Source: Bacillota bacterium (GTDB taxonomy: Bacteria; Bacillota; Sulfobacillia; Sulfobacillales; Sulfobacillaceae). Taken from it: a DNA stretch of 58,150 nucleotides. A program made the translations under genes and the position numbers. The stretch's first letter is position 1. Every line of letters begins with the position of its first letter. The DNA lies in assembly GCA_021795465.1 (NCBI GenBank), contig JAJYPK010000005.1, forward strand, positions 1 to 58,150. The letters run 5' to 3'. The notes under the pieces were generated by a model. That model saw only the letters and a program-made list of their open reading frames with translations, was not told the origin of the DNA and ran no database searches. Shown here in pieces: positions 7,515 through 17,198 of this stretch.

Positions 7515-7970
7515 GTGTCGTCTCAGCAACGAATCCTTCAACTGTGTGCTCCCTACCTGGTCCACGCGGTGCCCCCTAACTTCGCTACCTATATTGAGCC
7601 TCACGCGCGCTCAGATAGCTTCTTTAGATACCTCGAAGCGTCCCACATTATCCAGGGCCATCCGTCGCTCCTGCTAGCCGATACACCCATGACGACGCCG
7701 TTGGCCGCGATGGTCACTACGGGTAATCCATATCAAGTGATTGCCTTAAGTGAGGCCCATGACTTAGTATTTTTTAGCCGGCCGGACTCTGGTTTACGAC
7801 TGGCGGACGTCAGAGACCTTACCCACGCTTTATCCGCGAAGGGATGTTACGTCATGATTGCCCCGGTCAGCCGACGACACTTTAGCTTTTATTTTTCAGC
7901 CTACCTCGCAACGCCCATCTTGGGGAAATGGCTCATGGTCACGAACTGGGACCCTGACTTATTTGCCTAG
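7515..7970 (+). CDS. Uncharacterised 151-residue protein
   Basis: GTG 7515 is chosen because GGAGG (7501-7505) lies upstream; a longer TTG-started frame has no site. The product is soluble, with no signal peptide or clear membrane segment, rich in His and aromatic residues, and ends in KWLMVTNWDPDLFA. I do not recognise a family. It is divergent from the rhodanese pair. The region between them (about 7425-7460) has repeated TGCTTA-type units and TATGCT/TATTCT boxes, and may serve as a promoter for this gene. Confidence 0.55.
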   Translation: MSSQQRILQLCAPYLVHAVPPNFATYIEPHARSDSFFRYLEASHIIQGHPSLLLADTPMTTPLAAMVTTGNPYQVIALSEAHDLVFFSRPDSGLRLADVRDLTHALSAKGCYVMIAPVSRRHFSFYFSAYLATPILGKWLMVTNWDPDLFA

Positions 7971-8511
7971 ACCGGATCATAAAGCCATGATAACCTCGAG
8001 ATGACAACCTAGTGGATTAACGCCATTAGCACGGCCGTATGACCTACCCACGGATAAATCTCGCGAGCTTTACAGTGAGTACTGGTCGCACTCTTAGCCT
8101 CTCACTCCCTCTTACGCGCCAGTTACAGCATCCCCTGCTTTATGATAAGCCGACAGATTTTCTCCCCCTGACTCGCACTGACTCGGGCCACTGGGATAGC
8201 GCCAAAGGTGGACGGCGGCTGCCGTCCACTCGCAGGTTGGTTTTCGATTGGCTGGTGCCAACCCGTCCGCAGGAGCGTTCCACATTGTACTTCTGCCCGC
8301 ACAAACGGATTTGCGATGACGTGGTGTCCGGGTCTTGAATTCAACGACGTGCCCCACAAGCGCTTTCAGCCCCACGGGTCACGATCGACGAAAACCCCTT
8401 CGGCATCCGGACGCTGATGGATCGACCAAACCTCCCATGAACTACAAATCCAATCACAATATCGTGTATTCATAACGTATTTCAGGAGTTCCCTCGCCAG
8501 TATCCATTGCG
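7971..8511. other. Gene-poor stretch with a GC-rich hairpin
   Basis: Open frames of up to 99 codons exist on both strands but show no ribosome binding site, no family motif and overlapping alternatives, so I do not call a gene. A perfect 9-bp hairpin (GTGGACGGC at 8208-8216, GCCGTCCAC at 8221-8229) is present, without a following T-run. Confidence 0.5.
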
Positions 8512-9459
8512 TCATCCCTCATAATCTGTTTCTGAAAAAATGGTATTAAGGTAATTGCGTCCCGTATCTGGCGCCACGGCTACGACCAATTGGGTAGCTG
8601 ATAATTCGCGCGCAATAGTTTGAGCCACGACGACCATAGCACCGGTTGATCCACCGACCAATAGCCCTTCTTCGCGCGCCATGCGCCGTGCCATGGCAAA
8701 GGCATCGTCATCGGACACCGCGATCCATCGGTCGACGAGGTCCATATCCAGCGTAGCCGGCACGTAGTCTTCACCCATTCCTTCAATCTTGAAGGGACGA
8801 TAGCTCCCTCCGCTTAAAATAGAACCCTCTGGATCGGCGCCCACCACCTGAATCGTCGGATTTTGGGCCTTCAGATACCGCGCAATCCCGGTAATGGTCC
8901 CCCCCGTCCCAGCACCCGCCACGACCGCTGCGAGTTCGCCACCCGTATCGCGCCAAATTTCGGGACCGGTGCTCAAAAAATGGGCTTCGGGATTTGCATC
9001 CCGTTCGAACTGACCCATATAGCAACCTCCAGGGATCGACTCAGCCAATTTTCGGGCGATGTGCTGATAGTTATCTGGATCGGAACGGGGCTTGTCCGCG
9101 ACAATTTTAACGTCCGACCCATACGCCCTCAGTAGAGCGACTTTTTCCGCACTCATCTTGTCTGGAACTACAAACATTGACCGATAGCCAAGCACCGCGG
9201 CTGCCATGGCTAGCGCAGCGCCGGTATTCCCCGCAGTAGCTTCGACGATTGTTCCCCCTGGTAACAGCCTGCCAGATTTTGTGGCATCTTGGATGAGGGA
9301 TAGCGCAATACGGTCCTTAATGCTGCCTCCAGGGTTTAAGGACTCGAGTTTTATTGCAATGCGTGCTCCACCGTCTGTCCCAATACGTTGCAGCCAAACC
9401 ATGGGGGTGTTCCCCACCACATCAAGAACCGTAGATTTAATGCGGTCCCATCTCTCCAC
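8512..9459 (-). CDS. PLP-dependent cysteine synthase family protein
   Basis: This 315-residue enzyme belongs to the fold-type II PLP family of O-acetylserine sulfhydrylase and cystathionine beta-synthase. It has VGNTPMV (about residues 15-21), the PLP lysine in NPGGSIKDR (Lys about 48), the substrate-binding loop TAGNTG (about 75-80; most relatives have TSGNTG) and the phosphate-binding GAGTGGTITG. The family makes cysteine from O-acetylserine and sulfide, or condenses serine with homocysteine. The sequence does not settle which. The start is GTG 9459 behind GAGGAGG. It lies near the rhodanese and thiol oxidoreductase genes, consistent with a sulfur-related neighbourhood. Confidence 0.88.
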   Translation of the reverse strand: MERWDRIKSTVLDVVGNTPMVWLQRIGTDGGARIAIKLESLNPGGSIKDRIALSLIQDATKSGRLLPGGTIVEATAGNTGAALAMAAAVLGYRSMFVVPDKMSAEKVALLRAYGSDVKIVADKPRSDPDNYQHIARKLAESIPGGCYMGQFERDANPEAHFLSTGPEIWRDTGGELAAVVAGAGTGGTITGIARYLKAQNPTIQVVGADPEGSILSGGSYRPFKIEGMGEDYVPATLDMDLVDRWIAVSDDDAFAMARRMAREEGLLVGGSTGAMVVVAQTIARELSATQLVVAVAPDTGRNYLNTIFSETDYEG

Positions 9460-9623
9460 GAGACGCCTCCTCTTGCCAATCTGTGGCCATTATACCGAAA
9501 TCAATGGCTAAACCCAACAGCCTCCAGAAAAAGACCGCCCTCGCCCTAAGAATTGAGCAGGAACATTTGATGAATATGTGGAATAATCGCATGACTCCAA
9601 TTCCATGGAAATGAGGTTTCCCT

Positions 9624-10853
9624 TTGAAGCCACGCCTTTCCACGCTTCAGAACATCTACCTAAGCTTCTACTGGTTCGCCGCCAACGTGCAGTGGACCGC
9701 CTTAATCATCATCGTGGTGCCACGAGAAGTCCTGTTCTTGGTTGGTAAGAATCACTCAGCGAGCATCTTATCCATATTGGTCATCATCGGTTCCTTAATT
9801 GCCACCATCATGCAACCTTGGGGTGGTTTAGTGAGTGACCATCTTCAGCATCGTTGGGGACGGCGTCGTCCCTACATTCTTCTGGGGACCGCGGGAAACA
9901 TCGTAGGACTATTCTTGATGGGATACGCCCTGCGTAATTTCTGGATTTTCGTGGCCGGGTATATGTTGGTGCAATTTTCTGCCAATGTTGCCCAATCCGC
10001 CTACCAGGCCCTAATACCCGACCTGGTGCCAGATACCCAAAGAGGTACGGCCGCGGGGTACATGGGGTTCATGACCCAGTTTGCCATTATTTTTGGAGCG
10101 CTCTTACCCCGGCTATTAGGGGATACCACGGTATATTGGGCAATGGCGGGTTTTCTCATCGTAGGATGGGCCATCACCCAATGGGGAGTTCATGAACAAG
10201 ATTCGCGGGGGCAATCTCCTTCGTCGGAACCTACTCACTGGATTCGCGATGTATGGATTTCTCCACGGGAATACCCTGATTTTTGGTGGGTATTCGGCAC
10301 TCGACTGCTTGTCATGCTAGGGTTCGGGACCTTGGAAAACTATCTTTTCTATTATCTCAAGTTCACCGCCCGTATCAATCATCCCGAAACTATGGTCTTC
10401 AACATCCTGGCTTTACTAACCCTGGGCTCTTTAGTATCGGTGCTAGCGGCTGGTTGGTTCAGCGATCGCCTTGGGAAACGGAAGACCCTCGTGGTCATTG
10501 GTGGAAGCCTCATGGGCTTGACCGCTCTCGTGTTTGCCATCACGGCGAATATTACCCTGATTTTGGTGATGGGCATCGTGTTTGGCTTTGGCTACGGCAT
10601 TTACCTATCCACCGACTGGGCGTTAGCGGTAGACGTCTTACCTCCTGGCCGCTTAGAAGGCCGAAGCATGGGACTTTGGCAAGCCTCCTTTAATCTTGCT
10701 CAAGTCGGTGCAGGCCTCATTGCTGGTGCCATAATCACGCCGCTCGCGCACCTTATTAACTTAGGCATGGCATATCGTATTCTCTTTATTGTAACGTTCT
10801 TATACTTTATTCTCGGTTCCCTCTTCATCCAAAAAGTTAGAACGGCTCGCTAG
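9624..10853 (+). CDS. MFS sugar/proton symporter-type transporter (SUT/GPH-like)
   Basis: This is a 409-residue, 12-helix permease. The loop between helices 2 and 3 contains HRWGRRRPYILLG, a signature of the sucrose-transporter/SLC45 type. The equivalent second-half loop is DRLGKRKTLV. It starts at TTG 9624, with only a weak GAGG upstream. The stop touches the end of the convergent EamA gene at base 10854, and the terminator hairpin at 10879-10900 lies inside that neighbour. Substrate unknown; a disaccharide/H+ symporter is the best guess from the motif. Confidence 0.8.
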   Translation: MKPRLSTLQNIYLSFYWFAANVQWTALIIIVVPREVLFLVGKNHSASILSILVIIGSLIATIMQPWGGLVSDHLQHRWGRRRPYILLGTAGNIVGLFLMGYALRNFWIFVAGYMLVQFSANVAQSAYQALIPDLVPDTQRGTAAGYMGFMTQFAIIFGALLPRLLGDTTVYWAMAGFLIVGWAITQWGVHEQDSRGQSPSSEPTHWIRDVWISPREYPDFWWVFGTRLLVMLGFGTLENYLFYYLKFTARINHPETMVFNILALLTLGSLVSVLAAGWFSDRLGKRKTLVVIGGSLMGLTALVFAITANITLILVMGIVFGFGYGIYLSTDWALAVDVLPPGRLEGRSMGLWQASFNLAQVGAGLIAGAIITPLAHLINLGMAYRILFIVTFLYFILGSLFIQKVRTAR

Positions 10854-11756
10854 TTAGCCGGTGCCTTCTGACATGACTGAGGCCCCAACCACGGGGCCTC
10901 GCTCTTTTCCCCGGCGCTGCACCAAGATTACCCCGAAAAGCACGAAACCGCCCCCGAGCCAAACCGACCAGCCCGGTATTTGGTGCAACATCACCCAGCT
11001 TAGCCCCGCAGCTAAGATAGGACTGAGGTAAAGAAATGGTGTCACTTGCGTCGCATCGGCATGAGCCAGTGCCACATTCCATGTCAAATAGGCCAGAGCG
11101 GCCGGAAAAATTCCAATATAGACAATCCATCCGATGGCGTCCACGGAAGCGTGTGACAACTGCAGGAAAAATCCAGGCCAATAGAGAAACATAGGTAGAG
11201 TCCCCGCCCACGTCACCCAAGCGGTCACATCGATGGTACGGTGTTTCATCAGCAAGGGTTTCTCAACAATGAAGAAAATTGAGGTGGCCACCATAGCAAA
11301 CACCACGAGTAGTGCGTCGCGATTGAAAGAAGACCCTACTCCGGTTATCACAACCACTCCGAGAAAGCTAATGAAAATGCCGATCCAACCCCACTTCGTA
11401 TAACGTTCCTTCAAAAAATTCGATGCGAGAATGGCGGAAACAATCGGGGCGCCGGCAATAATGAAGCTTGCAGTTGCAGGGTCTACGGTCTCTTCCCCGA
11501 TCGACAAGGCAGTGTGGTACATCGTAAGGCCCACCACCCCACTCAGAATCACTCGCAGCCATGCGCTCTTTGGTAGCGCCTTGATCTTAAACACGGGAAC
11601 CAGGATCACAAAGACCCCACTAGCTACTAAAAACCGCAGTAAGACGAGGTGATACGGGCTAAATGATTGAAGGCCAATCCGAATTCCAACAAAGGCCGAT
11701 GACCAAAACAGCACGGTGATGAGAGCGGCCAGAATGGCCTTGCGGCTCATCGTCAA
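10854..11756 (-). CDS. EamA/DMT-family permease
   Basis: A 300-residue protein of ten predicted membrane helices in two EamA repeats, with the typical FWSSAFVGIRIGLQ start and the second repeat beginning near GWIVYIGIFPAALAYLTWN. DMT permeases export amino acids, metabolites or nucleotide sugars. The likely start is TTG 11756, with GAGGAGG seven bases upstream; ATG 11750 is the alternative. Its last codons contain a GC-rich hairpin that probably serves as terminator for the converging MFS gene. Confidence 0.85.
   Translation of the reverse strand: MTMSRKAILAALITVLFWSSAFVGIRIGLQSFSPYHLVLLRFLVASGVFVILVPVFKIKALPKSAWLRVILSGVVGLTMYHTALSIGEETVDPATASFIIAGAPIVSAILASNFLKERYTKWGWIGIFISFLGVVVITGVGSSFNRDALLVVFAMVATSIFFIVEKPLLMKHRTIDVTAWVTWAGTLPMFLYWPGFFLQLSHASVDAIGWIVYIGIFPAALAYLTWNVALAHADATQVTPFLYLSPILAAGLSWVMLHQIPGWSVWLGGGFVLFGVILVQRRGKERGPVVGASVMSEGTG
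10879..10908 (+). terminator. Intrinsic terminator of the SUT-like gene, inside the EamA coding end
   Basis: A perfect 8-bp stem, GAGGCCCC (10879-10886) and GGGGCCTC (10893-10900), closes a six-base loop and is followed by GCTCTTTT on the plus strand. It lies 26 bases after the MFS stop, within the codons for the EamA C-terminus. Confidence 0.7.
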
Positions 11757-12005
11757 GGAAATTCCTCCTCAGAAGGTCGATACTTGAGGTCTCGATCATC
11801 GATTATACATCGTTATGGGATATCAATTCCTTCCGATTCTATCATTAATTTCATATCAATACCGGGGGGAGGGTTTTTCAACGGATTGGGAGACATCAGG
11901 CAGGTGCACATAAAGATTTTACCCAAGATTCAGGTTACAAAGCAGGATTTCGGGAACCGCGAGACGAAAGATCATTTTGAAGCTTGCCGGAGGAGGACCA
12001 TTACC

Positions 12006-12284
12006 ATGGGACATCGCTCACGATCCCGAAAAGTATTAGCAAGTTTCGTGATGGGCGCCACTCTCCTTACAGGCGGTAGCATTCCGTATTCAGGCCGTGG
12101 TTCCCCGACGCGAAGATTTCTAGCCATCGCCAACATAGAATCTCCCGCCTTGGTTACAGTCCAGGCTACTCCTTTGACCGAAGTCATCGGTCACGCCGAC
12201 TTATTGCCCGGGGTTCAAGTCCGGTTGGCAGGATCCCTACACGGCAACACACTCTGGGCGACGCGGATTGAGGTCATTAATTAG
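12006..12284 (+). CDS. Small secreted protein with OB-like (DUF5666-like) domain
   Basis: ATG 12006 has GGAGGAGG upstream; longer upstream frames are not supported. The 92 residues start with a basic N-terminus and a hydrophobic stretch (about 9-22) that looks like a signal peptide. After a linker, the C-terminal 45 residues have the alternating pattern of a small beta-barrel (LPGVQVRLAGSL then WATRIEVIN). That pattern resembles DUF5666-type domains, which often bind at the cell surface. The match is by pattern only. The gene stands alone between the EamA and DHH genes. Confidence 0.6.
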   Translation: MGHRSRSRKVLASFVMGATLLTGGSIPYSGRGSPTRRFLAIANIESPALVTVQATPLTEVIGHADLLPGVQVRLAGSLHGNTLWATRIEVIN

Positions 12285-12571
12285 AACCGGTTTTAAACCG
12301 TTCTCTTGGAGACCAGCAACTAAATCTCCATCTTGGCTTGGTCTCCCATCCCAATCGCGAACACATAAAAACCCCGGGCCCTTGATGCCGAATCCAAATA
12401 CATGTCGCACAGTAATGCACCGAATGCGAGTTTTCCCTTAGCCCTTTATCCTGATCCATCCGAATCCCCCAACGAGGCATCTCGATGCCTCCACCTACCT
12501 CAATTCCACATCTTTTCCTCTAATCCCATCCATATGGTACCATGTGACCGATACGATAGGAGGTCTGATTT

Positions 12572-13450
12572 TTGATCACGAATCTAACCCAGGGTTGGCT
12601 CATCACCCATCAAAAGTGTTTGGATGGAGCTACCGCCGCTGTGGTAGGACTCTCTTGTGGATTGAGACCAATTTTTACCGAGCCGGATCGCGTAGTAGAC
12701 GCCCTTTCGCAGGTCACCGATGATAGGCCGCTCTATCTCGCGGATGTGTCCTTGCCTGTGAACTTGTGGTCTACTCATCAATCCCGAATCACTTATCTCC
12801 TCGATCACCACCAGACGGCGCTTCCCCTGCGGCACGACCCAAAGGCCATTGTCGACATGTCCCACTGTGGCGCCGCTCTTATGTATAGATTTGTTCTCCA
12901 AGCAGGATGGCTAACATCTAGTGCTCGATGGGATAGGCTCATCCACGCGGTCGAGCGTTATGACCTCTGGCAGCCTCACCACGGTCCGGGTCAAGATCTC
13001 AATCGCCTGTTTCGAGCTCGAGGATTCGACTGGTACCAATCCCGGTTTAGCGAAGGATGGTCCCCCTTCACGTCAGACGAGGCAGAACAACTCGCCCGCA
13101 TTATTTATGATGAGACCGAGTTTATCGCGCAACATGTGGAAGCGGCCCAAAGACTCACCGCCGGCACTTTGACGTTGGCTGGAGTTCTTCTAGAGCGGGA
13201 GGGCCCGGTGAACGAGGTCGCCCACCACCTTCTAGAACGCGGAGTAGACATGGTGCTGTTCTTAAAGTTGGATGGCCGCCTTTCAGCGCGCACCCGCCCC
13301 ACAGTCGATGCAGCCACACTCATGGAGACAAACTTTGGTGGCGGCGGCCACGCACGGGCCGCCGGTGGCCGAATTTCTCCCGATATGACCGCGTCCCTAG
13401 AAACTCTTAGGGATTTACTCGAGGAGCTTCGTCGGAGCCTTGCTCCTTGA
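12572..13450 (+). CDS. DHH/DHHA1-family phosphoesterase
   Basis: This 292-residue protein has the elements of DHH phosphoesterases: an N-terminal THQKCLDGATAA (His and Asp metal ligands), LADVS, and LLDHHQT (about residues 76-82), then the DHHA1 motif GGGGHARAAGG near residue 258. Members hydrolyse nanoRNA, cyclic dinucleotides or other phosphodiesters; the exact substrate cannot be told. It starts at TTG 12572 with AGGAGG upstream. The 3' end overlaps the convergent quinone oxidoreductase gene by 44 bases. Confidence 0.85.
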   Translation: MITNLTQGWLITHQKCLDGATAAVVGLSCGLRPIFTEPDRVVDALSQVTDDRPLYLADVSLPVNLWSTHQSRITYLLDHHQTALPLRHDPKAIVDMSHCGAALMYRFVLQAGWLTSSARWDRLIHAVERYDLWQPHHGPGQDLNRLFRARGFDWYQSRFSEGWSPFTSDEAEQLARIIYDETEFIAQHVEAAQRLTAGTLTLAGVLLEREGPVNEVAHHLLERGVDMVLFLKLDGRLSARTRPTVDAATLMETNFGGGGHARAAGGRISPDMTASLETLRDLLEELRRSLAP

Positions 13451-14429
13451 CCGCGATGACCACCTTGCCCAGCGTCTGGTTGCTCGCTAAAATACGGTGC
13501 GCTTCGCCGATTTGATCTAAAGGAAGCACCCGGTCGATGATCGGTTTGAGCTGGCCGGTTATGAAATCATCCGTCGTCCTTTCAGCAAAAGTTTGCACCA
13601 AACGCATTTTGTCAGGACGGGGTCGCGAGCGCAACGCGGTGCCACGGATAGTCAGGCGACGTCCTAAGACCTGCCTAAGATCCAGTGGTGCCGAAGACCC
13701 GCTCAAGGTCCCTACCACCACGAGGGTTCCTCCCGTTGCCAAAGATTGAAGATTTTTCGATAAGTAATCCTGGCCAACAAAATCGATCACCGCGTCCACC
13801 CCGCGCCCGCGGGACCATTCTTTAATCTCTTCAACAAAATCTTGTTCGTGATAGTTTACAACCAAATTCGCTCCAAGATTCCGGATGAAGCTCACCTTTT
13901 TGGCACTTCCGGTGGTAGCTGCAACCTGAAGCCCGGCCCGAGCCGCTAATTGCACTGCTGCCGAACCGACTCCCCCCGCTGCCGCATGAATTAATACCCG
14001 TTCACCTGGCATCAACCCCGCCTTATCCCAGAGGGCATCAAACGCGGTCAAGAACACTTCTGGGATGGCGCCTGCCTGCACCCACGTCAAAGTCTCTGGC
14101 TTCTTCCACGCGAGATCCTCGGGGCACGTTACATATTCCGCGTACCCTCCACCTGGCAGCAACGCCAACACCTTGTCCCCTATCCTAAACCGCGTCACCC
14201 GATCGCCTCGGTCGACGACGACTCCCGCACATTCGAGGCCCGGAATCTGATGTTGAGGTTTCGGATCCGGCGGGGGATAGTGGCCTTGCCGTTCTAGTAG
14301 ATCGGCACGATTCACAGCCGTGGTCTCTACCCGTATCACAACATCGTCGGGTCCCGCCTTTGGTGTATCCACTTCGCGTATGGTCAATACCTCGGGACCA
14401 CCGAATTTCTCGAGGACAATCGCTTTCAT
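13407..14429 (-). CDS. NAD(P)H:quinone oxidoreductase (zinc-independent MDR family)
   Basis: 340 residues of the medium-chain dehydrogenase/reductase family, quinone oxidoreductase (QOR) branch. The GroES-like N-terminus has NRADLLERQGHYPPP, and the Rossmann domain has IHAAAGGVGSAAVQLA (about residues 148-163). The zinc ligands of alcohol dehydrogenases are absent, as expected for QOR. It reduces quinones or enals with NADPH. ATG 14429 has GGAGG upstream. The gene is convergent with and overlaps the DHH gene. Confidence 0.88.
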   Translation of the reverse strand: MKAIVLEKFGGPEVLTIREVDTPKAGPDDVVIRVETTAVNRADLLERQGHYPPPDPKPQHQIPGLECAGVVVDRGDRVTRFRIGDKVLALLPGGGYAEYVTCPEDLAWKKPETLTWVQAGAIPEVFLTAFDALWDKAGLMPGERVLIHAAAGGVGSAAVQLAARAGLQVAATTGSAKKVSFIRNLGANLVVNYHEQDFVEEIKEWSRGRGVDAVIDFVGQDYLSKNLQSLATGGTLVVVGTLSGSSAPLDLRQVLGRRLTIRGTALRSRPRPDKMRLVQTFAERTTDDFITGQLKPIIDRVLPLDQIGEAHRILASNQTLGKVVIAVKEQGSDEAPRVNP

Positions 14430-14645
14430 CTAAAAATCCCTCCAGTTTCGATCGGAATCGATCCGTCCCCATCCTTAGCCTTGCGACCGGACGGATATGT
14501 TGCAGGTTACCTAAATCATACGAGTTTTATCGGATTAAGTCACATGAACCGAACCCCGACCATTTCTTCGGCCATGTTTATGATATGATAAGGCTTCGAA
14601 ACGGGAGGCATCCTCGCCATACCCAAATGATTCGAGGAGAGAGAA

Positions 14646-15824
14646 ATGAATCGACCCTCACTATCTGCTGGCCTGACGTGGTTGATGGCTTTTACCACGG
14701 GCGCCAGTGTTGCTAATCTTTGGTATAACCAACCGCTCCTATCGTTGATCGGACACACATTTCACGTGGGATTCTCAGCCCAAGGCAGTGTGTCCATGGT
14801 CACCCAAATCGGCTACGCCGTCGGCCTCTTGACCTTTGTTCCCTTGGCAGATTTAGTGGAACGCCGTAAACTCATTGTCCTCCTCCTTTTACTGACGGCG
14901 ACGATGTGTCTCCTCGTGGCGTTCGCTCCCGCATTTTGGTGGTTAGAATGCTCCAGTCTCCTTTTAGGAGCGGTCACTGTCGTGCCACAAATCATCGTAC
15001 CCGTCGCGGCCGACCTCGCCGAAACCCGCAACCGGGGCCGTGTGGTCGGTCTGATCATGAGCGGCTTACTCATCGGGGTCCTAGGGGCTCGCACCGTCAG
15101 CGGATTGATTGGCGGGGCTCTTGGTTGGCCTGCCGTCTATGGGTTTGGGGCTCTTCTGATGCTGACATTCGCCCTCTTGGTCCGCTGGAAATTTCCCGTC
15201 ACCTACCCCATAGCGCGACAGACCTCATACCCCGCTGTAATGCGATCCATCATCCCTTTGATGCGACAAGAGCCCGAACTCAGTCGGGCGTCTCTAACGG
15301 GTGGGGCACTCTTCGCTTCTTTTAATGTTTTTTGGACGACACTCACCTTTCGGTTAGGCGCAAGTCCTTACCATTATAGTGCCTCCACCATCGGAATGTT
15401 CGGGCTCATTGGGATTGCCGGGGCATCTATAGCCCCTATTGCCGGCCGTTTTGCTGATCGGCAAGATCCACGACGGATGGTTTCGTTTAGCATCACCCTA
15501 ATCATCGGTGCCTTTTTATGGATGGCACGGCTCAATGGGAATCTCTGGGCCTTGCTATTGGGCATCATAGCCTTAGATTTAGGAGTCCAAGCAGGTCAAA
15601 TCTCAAACCAAACCCGCATTTATGCCCTGCGACCTGACGCACGGGCTCGTCTCAACACCGTGTATATGGGTTCTTATTTCATCGGAGGGTCATTAGGAGC
15701 CGGCGTTGGGAGTTTTGCTTGGGACCATTGGCGGTGGTCCGGTGTAACAGTAGTCGCCTTAACCTTTTTACTGGTTGCGGTTTTTGTGCACGTTCAAAGC
15801 CTTCGTAAGTACCGGATAGCGTGA
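14646..15824 (+). CDS. MFS transporter, YnfM/NepI-like
   Basis: A 392-residue, 12-helix MFS permease. The early NLWYNQPLLSLI matches the N-terminal motif of the YnfM/YdhP/NepI group, and the loop between helices 2 and 3 reads PLADLVERRKLI. It starts at ATG 14646 behind GAGGAG. It is divergent from the quinone oxidoreductase gene, with about 215 bases between. Likely an exporter; substrate unknown. Confidence 0.85.
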   Translation: MNRPSLSAGLTWLMAFTTGASVANLWYNQPLLSLIGHTFHVGFSAQGSVSMVTQIGYAVGLLTFVPLADLVERRKLIVLLLLLTATMCLLVAFAPAFWWLECSSLLLGAVTVVPQIIVPVAADLAETRNRGRVVGLIMSGLLIGVLGARTVSGLIGGALGWPAVYGFGALLMLTFALLVRWKFPVTYPIARQTSYPAVMRSIIPLMRQEPELSRASLTGGALFASFNVFWTTLTFRLGASPYHYSASTIGMFGLIGIAGASIAPIAGRFADRQDPRRMVSFSITLIIGAFLWMARLNGNLWALLLGIIALDLGVQAGQISNQTRIYALRPDARARLNTVYMGSYFIGGSLGAGVGSFAWDHWRWSGVTVVALTFLLVAVFVHVQSLRKYRIA

Positions 15825-15903
15825 AATCATTCGCTTGCCTAATGCTTATTTTGCCAGGTACAATGTGCACCATAACCTAAAACCATGGAGTGACCTCTAA
15901 CTT

Positions 15904-16566
15904 ATGCGACAACCTTTAGCGTTTCTCAGTCTTGGAGCCCTCATCGCCATACTAGCCGGATGCGGCACAAGCGCAAGTTCTGTGCATCATGCGAAGACGA
16001 CTCCGGCTAGCGGGCGTAACCTCCGATGGCCCAAACCGCCGGCCATGGCTCTGAACGTCAATGATACCTACCAGGCCACCGTCAAAACTACGGCCGGTTC
16101 CTTCGTCATGCACTTATTTACCAAGCACGACCCAAAGGCCGTGAACAATTTCGTGTTTTTAGCACGGCATCGGTTTTTTAATGGTGACAAAATCTTTCGG
16201 GTAATCGCGCCGTTTATGTTCCAAACGGGTGACCCGACTAATACCGGTGCTGGCGGACCCGGATACCAATGGACAGGTAAGTCGGCAACCGTACCATACC
16301 AGCCGGGCATCGTCGCCATGGCTAACAATGGCTCAAACACCACCAACGGGAGTCAGTTTTTCGTTTGTACTGGCTCGCAAAGTATGTCCCTCAACCAGAA
16401 TCCGATTTATACCGAATTCGGGCGGGTCACTTCAGGGATGTCTACGGTGCAAACCATCGCTAATGGTAAGGTCGTCAAAAATCCCAAAACCAAAGAAATC
16501 AGTTATCCGGTGCATCCCGTCACTATTCTCAGTGTCACCATTCAACAGTCTGGTCCCAAAGCGTAA
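15904..16566 (+). CDS. Lipoprotein peptidyl-prolyl isomerase (cyclophilin type)
   Basis: The N-terminus is a lipoprotein signal ending in the lipobox LAGC (Cys about 20), so the protein is anchored outside the membrane. After a linker comes a cyclophilin-type domain: VMHLFTKHDPKAVNNFVFLA, FRVIAPFMFQTGDP, GIVAMANNG and GSQFFVC. These cover the catalytic Arg and the FMFQ.GD and QFF motifs of the family. It accelerates proline isomerisation in exported proteins. 220 residues. No strong Shine-Dalgarno sequence is seen before ATG 15904. Convergent with the SRAP gene. Confidence 0.9.
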   Translation: MRQPLAFLSLGALIAILAGCGTSASSVHHAKTTPASGRNLRWPKPPAMALNVNDTYQATVKTTAGSFVMHLFTKHDPKAVNNFVFLARHRFFNGDKIFRVIAPFMFQTGDPTNTGAGGPGYQWTGKSATVPYQPGIVAMANNGSNTTNGSQFFVCTGSQSMSLNQNPIYTEFGRVTSGMSTVQTIANGKVVKNPKTKEISYPVHPVTILSVTIQQSGPKA

Positions 16567-16568
16567 CT

Positions 16569-17198
16569 CTAACATGAACGAGGGATGTGGAGTTCTGGGC
16601 TATCAACCCGGGCGTTATTGACCAAAGTGCTGATGGGGATTACGTGTGTCGCAATGGATGGTGCCATGTGAGTGGACCACTCGACACCTCGATACCAATC
16701 CTCAATGGTACTCTTATCTAATAGGCATGGCGTCCGGTGATGAATGGCCGCCAACGCTCCTGTCGCGGGTTCAGTGAGGATAACCACCCGAAAATCCGGT
16801 GGGGTTGACGACCGGAGAATCAGGGCCGCCATCTTCATTAGAGCCCCGGTCTTGTCGCAAATTCTATAGGGCTGTTTTGTATCGGATTGCCATTCATAGT
16901 AACTATCCGCCACCACAATCGCGCGTCGAGAATCGCGGAATACGGCCTTTTCACCCATCGTTTCCACACGTGCGTTAATCATTGTGTGACCCGAACGCCA
17001 CGGCACCGGCCATCCCCACCGCACCAATCCACCCCAACGCGTGAGTATGGGCTGTTCCACCACCACCAAGACATCGGTTCCCGGGGTGACGTTATAGCGG
17101 GGCTGCCAGTCGGTTGATGTGGCGGGGGTCTTCACCATAAACGGAAACGCTTCGATGACTTGGGACATCGTCATACCTAAAGAAAATCGGCCACACAT
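16569..17198 (-). CDS. SRAP-family DNA-protein crosslink protein (YedK/HMCES type)
   Basis: It begins MCGRFSL, so the processed N-terminal Cys2 can form the thiazolidine crosslink to abasic sites typical of SRAP proteins. Further motifs fit: NARVETM (the Asn/Arg/Glu region), ADSYYEWQ, and HHRTPCLL with the conserved His. The protein shields abasic sites in single-stranded DNA. 209 residues, close to the usual length. The ATG follows GGGAGGG. Confidence 0.9.
   Translation of the reverse strand: MCGRFSLGMTMSQVIEAFPFMVKTPATSTDWQPRYNVTPGTDVLVVVEQPILTRWGGLVRWGWPVPWRSGHTMINARVETMGEKAVFRDSRRAIVVADSYYEWQSDTKQPYRICDKTGALMKMAALILRSSTPPDFRVVILTEPATGALAAIHHRTPCLLDKSTIEDWYRGVEWSTHMAPSIATHVIPISTLVNNARVDSPELHIPRSC

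Noticed and set aside
8039-8375. Open frames on both strands in the gap before the cysteine synthase
   Set aside because: No ribosome binding site, no recognisable motif, and both strands are equally open.
12285-12310. Imperfect AACCGGTTTTAAACCGTT repeat after the small secreted protein as a terminator
   Set aside because: The stem is short, has mismatches and no following T-run.
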